Assembly (NCBI GenBank): GCA_916610825.1
Contig: OU744454.1
Coordinates: forward strand, 13,284,336 to 13,348,335
Length of the DNA stretch: 64,000 bases
Direction of reading: 5' to 3'
Origin: Haliclystus octoradiatus
Taxonomy: Eukaryota > Cnidaria > Staurozoa > Stauromedusae > Haliclystidae
The stretch's first letter is position 1, and every line of letters starts with the position of its first letter. Positions 59,101-64,000 of this stretch are shown piece by piece. Made by a program: the position numbers and the translations under genes. The notes below the pieces were generated by a model that saw nothing but the letters and a program-made list of their open reading frames with translations, was not told where the DNA came from and ran no database searches.

Positions 59101-61395
59101 GTTATTTATGATAAAATAGTCAATGTGGATACCACACACTTTCCGTGTTTTTTTTTAAAGTTTACTCGTATCTTCGGCCATTTCTAAGTGCAGTAAATAT
59201 GAATACAAACACTGCATTATATGAATAAATATGAATTACTTATTTATTTATTTCGAATATGGATATAAGTTTCATCTATATTAGATGGCTGTTTCCAATG
59301 TTTGTTCTGTTTTATCCTATTTAGTTAATATTTTAAAAATATATATACATATCTTATCTAGGATCGTGTAGTATTGTCGCATCATTGAATTCCATTTTCA
59401 TGGCAATGGCAGTGTCCGCTAGTATGGGTACAATTGTTATTTTGATTTGCTGTTACGTAAATTGTGTTTCACTTTGCAACCAAGAGCAAGTAAGTCACAA
59501 CATATATCACATGATGAATTTATCATTAACACATGATAGTCACAACATTAACACATGATTTTAATCACAGCATTAAAACGTGATTTCAATCACATTAATT
59601 CATTATAGCTATGACATCGACACATTAACATCCCACTATCATTAACCTGTGATTTTTATCACGTTAACGCATGATAGCTATGACATTGGCACATGGACAT
59701 CACACTACCATTAACACATGGTATTTGTTACATTAACGCATGATACTTATGGCATTGGCACATAAACATCACACTATCATTAACAGATGATATTTATCAC
59801 ATTAACGCATGAAATGTTGGCGCATTAACATCATACTATCATTAACACATGATATTTATCACATTAACGCGTGATAGCTATGACATTGTTACATGACCAC
59901 CCACTATCATTAACACGTGATATTTAACACGTTAACACCATGAATCCATTAATTGATTTATAAGCTCTACATGAGATGTCCGTCAACTGCTCATGGAAAT
60001 TTTCATAAAGTTCACAAATTTCAAGCTCATGATCTGTGCATGTAATCGCGAGTTCTGTTCGCAGTTCTATTTCATGGATGTGTTCTGTTAATGAACTAGA
60101 CACAATGTCATTGTAATTTTGCTTGTTCAAAAGTTGAGGATTACATTAACAAGAATAATACAAGCAACAAATAGATATTAAGAGGATACTTGGTGGTGTA
60201 CACTATATTATAAAGTTCAAATTTCTGGTTTAGAAAATTGCTACTAAAATAGGTTGGCTGACTGTGCCACGCAGACCCATAAAACTCTGAAATTTCAAGA
60301 CAGACCGTTGTGAAATAATTTAGTCTAACACTACCGATAAAACCGATACCGTAAGATTTCACAAGAATCTGGAAAAGGCACCCCTTAGGAATGGCACGTC
60401 CTCGTATTACCGGTTTTTGAGGGTAATCCCCCCGGGCTTAGAACATAGCTTTAGAAGTCAAATAAATAGAGATAGAATTTCTATTTTTTCTATATAAATA
60501 TTGTTTAAATATTTTGGAATCGAAAATTGTTGCTATTTCACTGTCTATATATCCTCCCTTGCTCAGTACAGTATACTGGGTATATTCTAAGCAATTGGCA
60601 CGCAGTTCCTGTGAGCTATAAATATTATGCGCACGAGAGGAAAGTAAGGAGAAAAAGAAGAGGCATCAGAAACTTACTAGCTGCCTCAGCGAGTAATTTT
60701 CTCCTTCCAGTTTTCTCCTGAAGTGACTTAAGCGCGCCAAATATCAATAGCTCATAGGAAACTGTGCGCCAATTGCTAAGTATTATAACTAGCACAACTT
60801 TTAGAAGCCGCTACATAACTTTATTGCTCATAAAATGCTTTTAAAATTCCTAATCAAAGTGGAAATTCTTTTTCGTGATATCGAGTTCATATTGTAAGAT
60901 CGATTGTGTTTTCGAAGCTTGCTTTGCTATGATGATTTGGCGTCAAACTGTAAACCAAGCAGATTGATCGAATCATTTTCGTTATAATATAAAAGCCTGT
61001 ATCACCCTTGATTGTATCACCCTTCGTAAATATGATAAATGTTGGAGCTAGCAAATTGTCCTGTAAATTTGCTTAGATTGGTAAAATATTCTCCAATGCA
61101 TCTCATAATTATTCACAATGAAAATCAAGTAGGCAAACCTTTAAACAAGGAAAAAGTTAGCTCAAATTATAAATCTCGGGAGTCCCGTTGAGATTGCCTA
61201 TCCGCTGGAAATTTTTTGTATCAATATTTCAAAATTTCTGTTGTGCTTCATTACTAGGATCAAGCACAAGGGTTTGTCCTCTCGCCACAAGGAGGAGGCA
61301 TGGTCAACCAAACTGTGCCATCAACTAACGCTGCAGGCCAAAATATGAATCCACCACCAACATACCAATATAATCACATGAATCAACAAGCTTAA
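47194..61395 (+). CDS. MS4A/CD20-like four-pass membrane protein, gene C, complete
   Basis: Five exons: 47194-47382, 55159-55215, 58088-58268, 59362-59489, 61258-61395; 230 residues; GT-AG sites; phases 0-0-1-0. It starts MGRISKGYGMAALVFGILEL and has NYWWGGAP before FIIPGILGIVTFFTK. Helix 3 is LIFNIFCFFAASACAGISAL. The loop is CX6CXC (CDTGYSGCTC). Helix 4 is ASMGTIVILICCYVNCVSLC. The tail ends PPPTYQYNHMNQQA with a PPxY motif. The protein and several intron segments align best with gene B, so C and B are recent duplicates. Intron 1 is 7.8 kb because of nested elements, against 0.6 kb in B. Function is inferred from family only: a membrane adaptor, channel subunit or receptor. Confidence 0.82.
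47767..48561. mobile_element. Nested TTAA MITE, 795 bp
   Basis: TIRs read AGGGAGAATACTGACC, then (G/A)GGGAAC and TTGCGCGC, about 32 bases. TTAA is present at 47763-47766 and 48562-48565. Copy 1 of the host element has the empty site with a single TTAA at about 29536 (CACTCTTAAGTCTG). 47869-47899 inside it copies the TIR of the helicase MITE (TAGCCTGCGTACCAGCCCC). Confidence 0.9.
50056..50720. repeat. Tandem repeats inside the TRIM-like element
   Basis: 50056-50220: three copies of a unit of about 54 bases around GAATTCAGTATTTTC and GAGTTGTTGCTTAT. 50455-50720: many copies of about 19-20 bases (TAGTTCCATTTCTTGTGTT). Non-coding. Confidence 0.75.
50888..51034. repeat. 33-bp tandem array next to the right LTR
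   Basis: About four and a half copies of a 33-base unit containing TTCGACGGACCAATTGATGA. The unit contains the primer-site-like stretch and the first bases of the LTR, so the LTR edge itself appears to have been tandemly amplified. Confidence 0.8.
52270..52967. other. Gene C intron 1, no gene
   Basis: AT-rich, no repeats or frames recognised. Confidence 0.35.
52968..53951 (-). mobile_element. Second small non-coding LTR element (TRIM-like), fossil
   Basis: Direct repeats at 52968-53228 and 53679-53951 start TGTACAAGATTAAATAACG and end CACTACA. AAGG lies on both outer sides. On the minus strand TGGTGACCCCGC adjoins the 5' LTR as a primer site, and GGGGGGGGAGTTA precedes the 3' LTR. The 450-base interior shows no coding domains. 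The LTR copies are very similar, so it is young. Confidence 0.82.
53956..55158. other. Gene C intron 1, last part
   Basis: No recognised gene. 54600-54660 holds two copies of a 27-base unit (ATATTCAAATTTGCAACTTT). A plus-strand frame at 54102-54557 has no family features. Confidence 0.4.
55751..55950 (+). repeat. Minisatellite, about 21-bp unit, gene C intron 2
   Basis: About nine copies of ACTTACTTATTCACGGCAAA with variants (CTTTCTCCGGGGGAAAAC). It gives open frames in all three plus frames, a repeat artefact. Confidence 0.85.
56262..57040. mobile_element. Outer foldback element, gene C intron 2
   Basis: About 80 bases at 56266-56349 (TAGCCTCGTTTTCGCATATT...AGCACTGATATAT) recur as reverse complement near 56950-57036. 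A 399-bp second element sits inside next to the left arm. Exact ends unresolved. Confidence 0.7.
56350..56748. mobile_element. Inner MITE with about 120-bp TIRs, Mutator-like
   Basis: TIRs begin GGCCGTGGCTAGATCAGGGG and GGTCGCGGCTAGATCAGGGG and pair imperfectly for about 120 bases. The 9-base target CTGATATAT is duplicated at 56341-56349 and 56749-56757. Long TIRs plus a 9-base duplication suggest a Mutator-type MITE. Confidence 0.75.
57130..58020 (+). mobile_element. tRNA-derived SINE, family 2, copy 3, split by a hAT MITE
   Basis: The head GGGATGGTTAGCTCAGATGG carries an A box and GTTTCAAATCC a B box. The body matches 19206-19570 up to GAATGGTC and resumes after the insert with CAGAAGGATTTGCATTG. 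Copies 1 and 2 give the empty site. Confidence 0.85.
57270..57842. mobile_element. hAT MITE, copy 1, 573 bp
   Basis: TIR CATAGACTTACATAGAC at both ends. AATGGTC(A/C) is duplicated at 57262-57269 and 57843-57850. The interior matches 62729-63284. Non-coding. Confidence 0.88.
58745..59095. repeat. Dispersed repeat followed by a pogo-like MITE
   Basis: 58745-58890: CTCGATGCCATAGATGCAGA and GTTTAATAATAAATAAACG match segments at 40188 and, more weakly, 12010 and 47468. 58897-59090: TACAGTCAAACTCAGTTAAT at left pairs with CTTAACATC...CTGG...GACTATTA at right, a TA-flanked pogo/Tigger-like arrangement. Gene C intron 3. Confidence 0.45.
59505..59940. repeat. Minisatellite, about 69-bp unit, gene C intron 4
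   Basis: About six degenerate copies of CATTAACACATGATATTTAT...ACGCATGATAGCTATGACAT. Short related words (AACACATGATAACACTATAA) lie at the same intron position in gene A (27445-27485), so the array grew from a shared intron seed. Confidence 0.8.
60585..60784. mobile_element. 200-bp MITE, gene C intron 4
   Basis: CTAAGCAATTGGCACGCAGT and TGTGAGCTATA at left pair with TAGCTCATAGGAAACTGTGC and GCCAATTGCTTAG-type sequence at right. Non-coding. A related end lies near 16290. Confidence 0.65.
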
Positions 61396-62344
61396 TCCAG
61401 TTGTTGTCTCTAATAATTAAATACCAAACTGTGTTTACTTTTTTATGCTCAGAAATAACTGTTGTTTAATTTGATGATTGGATTTTAGATAGAGTAGATT
61501 GTCTGATGTGAGTAAAAATAATTAGTTGCTGTTGCATTTATTTTATTTTGATGGCTTAATCATTGATTTGATTGCCCGTATTGCCTGAATGTAAAACATT
61601 ATGTATGCTATAAATGTGATTAATTAATATATACTCTTCTATATGATTCTTCATAATAGTCGTATCTTATTATCTTATAGTCTTTCTCTTGAATCGGAAA
61701 ACTGTTACAGTATCCCTGAAATTTACTTGAAGATAGCTATTGCAATTGGTGTGTTGCATCATTTGTAATTTTAGGATACAAGTCCAACATTTCGAAAACA
61801 TTCATTCGAAGTGGATGCAACTAATATATAAAATGAAATTTCAAGCAGGTACCGACAGGTACGGATAGTGGGTAAGTCTCAGAAATAGGAAGACTTTAGA
61901 ATCCAAGCAAATTTTTAAGATAACCCATTTCATTTGGAGAAAAAGAGCCTGGCACTACACAGGAAAATCCATGTGCTTGAATCAAGAAAAACAATTATTA
62001 AAATAAGTGAAATTTTCTTGAAGTAAGAATAAATGTACTTGTCCAAATAGGAAGCAAATATTCCTACCCTAAAAAAATTTTGCTTGTTATATTTTCTTAT
62101 TTCAAGCACAAATGTTCTTGACATATTATTCTCTTTTCCAGCATAAATTTCTTGAAATGAGCAACTTTTTGCTTGAAACAAGTTTTTTTTGCTTTCCTTT
62201 CTGAAGATGGTGTCCACCCGGTGTAACATTGTTTCAATTTTTTCCTGATTGGTTTGAATATTCCGAAGAATTCTGCATCGTTTTCATACCAAAAATATTT
62301 AAGATCAAAAATTTCAAAATGCCTACAAATGATTTGACTACCAA
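61396..62344. other. 3' flank of gene C with a palindromic repeat
   Basis: No gene. 61930-62200 repeats CTTGAAAT/AAGAA words in both orientations (TTTCTTGAAATGAGCAAC, GAAATTTTCTTGAAGTAAG), probably a decayed foldback MITE. Confidence 0.4.
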
Positions 62345-63320
62345 ACTCCGGAATACTTGTAGCTTGCGTTACAGACCGCGATTGATTCACGAAAGAATAG
62401 GGTCTGTGTGAATTTCTCGGTTTCTCTGTCCGGGCCTCGTATCAGAATAAGATTGATGCCACATAATTATGCAAGATTAAGGGGATTCTCACATTACTTT
62501 GTTTACTTCAGTTGACATGATAGCAATGAGTTCTATTTTAGGCTTCGTAGCTTCGTAGCTATGACAATTAATTGATCGAACAGAGGTGATGAATGTATTC
62601 ACTAAGAACAATAGATTTACCATGCACCGATCAGAAACTTCCGCTCCAGGTTTTGTGAAGTGGCTGGACAGAGAACTGCGCATATCAAACAGACCCTATT
62701 CTTTTGTGAATGAATCGCGATCTGTAACCATAGACTTCCATAGACTGCTGATTCCATTGCCAAGCTTCATTTCATTGAAAACACATAGCAACCAGGGGCA
62801 TCCATAATGGCTGACGCATAGTACCAAAACAGAGGCTTGAAAACCGCGAAATTTCAAGCCACATTTTGAGCAATTTTTGTTTCTAAATGAAACCAGATTG
62901 TTTGAAAAAAGAGTTTTTATGACTACCAATTTCAAGTTGCATCATTCATGAGTTTAAACATCTATTTTGTAATCGTATTGGACGGTAAATAGTATTTTTA
63001 CTTTTATATTTCTTTGTCTATCGGTGTGATTCTAAATTATTCATAAATGTTTGAAAATAATTGTGATCCTATGAACAAATCTCGCTTCGCTGGTAGGAAA
63101 ATCCTATTTAAACTATCTTTCTATGACAGTGTATTGTTTAGAGTTTAGATTACAAAAAAGTTTATAGGAGAGATCAAATAATTTTGAAAATTTCAATGAG
63201 GAGAGCGCTAAAATAAGTCATTTGCGTCAGCCATCTTTGTTTCCCATGTTGCATATTTTCGTCAGCAGTCTATGTAAGTCTATATCTGTAACGCAGACTA
63301 GAAGACTTGTTGAGACTTGT
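62345..63320. mobile_element. Foldback MITE split by a hAT MITE
   Basis: The left arm GCTTGCGTTACAGACCGCG...AGAATAGGGTCTG (62358-62406) is the reverse complement of CAGACCCTATTCTTTTGTG...TCTGTAAC (62691-62728) plus GCAGACTAGAAG after the insert. The hAT MITE sits inside the right arm. Confidence 0.75.
62729..63284. mobile_element. hAT MITE, copy 2, 556 bp
   Basis: Starts CATAGACTTCCATAGAC and ends GTCTATGTAAGTCTATA. TCTGTAAC is duplicated at 62721-62728 and 63285-63292. The interior is very close to copy 1 (57270-57842). Confidence 0.88.
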
Positions 63321-64000
63321 CGTTTTCTCTTGTCTGGCGTAGACAAGCAAAGTTTTGACAACAATTTATGCGACTTACGGGAAAAACGATAGACTTAGCG
63401 AGCAACAATCTGGCAATAAGCAGCCTCGATTTAGTTCCATACTTGTTTCTGCGACGTGTCGACAATTTTTCTCGAGTCAAGAATTCCTGAGAATTCAGTG
63501 AGAAATCCTGAAGTCGATATTGTAGAAACTCACGGAAACAAAACAATGGCGTGGCTCTCACATTCAGCTACGGAGGAACAGTTGGTTACATATTCTGCAA
63601 ATATTAAAAACTAGCGATTTTGAGAATATGAGGCAAAGTTGTTTGCAGCTAATTTCCGGTAATTTATTTAACAACACTGGAAACTGCTTTTAATAATGGT
63701 GACGTGTCTAGAAACCTAAGTGCTGAAAGCTATTTGCCTCAATCTGTTTCTTTGAAATCCACCAAGAAGAAAAATATTGCATTGAGATGAGCTTGAATTG
63801 TTATCAAATGTTTTATTCCGTTGACTGTTGGGTAGGACTTATAAATTTAGCTTAGGCGGCATAGCTTATGATTGTTGTTGTATTACATTATTTATCCTAA
63901 AAATTAATAGGAAATTGAGAATGACGTGTTTTGCTTTGATTGAAGACTTTTGAATGATGATTCAAGAGACGGCAGAAAGTGAATTAAAAATAAGGTTAGA
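63321..64000. other. No gene seen
   Basis: A minus-strand frame at 63298-63561 has no recognisable features. Confidence 0.35.

Noticed and set aside
62229-62807. Short frames over the foldback element
   Set aside because: They run through MITE arms and have no family features.

Overview
The window is AT-rich, intron-containing animal DNA. It holds a tandem cluster of three small four-pass membrane protein genes of the MS4A/CD20-like type, buried in a dense, nested bed of transposable elements. MS4A-like genes, CR1 LINEs with a 2A motif, Harbinger, hAT and TTAA elements, a Helitron and tRNA-derived SINEs together suggest an invertebrate, perhaps a deuterostome such as an ascidian. That placement is inference; no host marker fixes the species.

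Layout. 1-1.3 kb: 5' part of a CR1-type LINE with a DIESNPGP ribosome-skipping motif. 2.5-11.6 kb: a Penelope-like GIY-YIG fragment split by two PIF/Harbinger transposons, the first carrying a young gag-bearing LTR element; a 66-bp piece of the split fragment recurs in inverted orientation. 12.4-15.8 kb: a short Helitron split by a 2.96-kb hAT transposon with an 8-bp target duplication. 17-18 kb: two MITEs. 18.2-31.6 kb: MS4A-like gene A (exons 2-5), whose introns hold a LINE split by a hAT and a 2-kb TTAA-flanked element. 34.4-40.6 kb: gene B, complete. 41-46.9 kb: Gypsy-type fossil, a MITE carrying a RecQ-like helicase start, a 1.1-kb 16-bp satellite, a LINE 3' end, and a second Helitron copy split by a Harbinger MITE. 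47.2-61.4 kb: gene C, complete, with about 7.8 kb of intron 1 built from nested TTAA elements and two small LTR elements. 62.3-63.3 kb: a foldback element split by a hAT MITE.

The three genes share one exon plan: 189, 57, 181, 128 bp and a variable last exon, with phases 0-0-1-0. They share a CX6CXC extracellular loop. Their cytoplasmic tails differ: B and C end in PPxY motifs, while A has eleven copies of an 11-residue His/Gln-rich repeat. Introns and 5' flanks of B and C still align, so they are the more recent duplicates. I could not find exon 1 of gene A.

Many insertion calls rest on paired evidence read directly: terminal inverted repeats plus target duplications, and for several elements an empty site in a second repeat copy. 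Coordinates of element ends are exact where a target duplication is given and approximate elsewhere.
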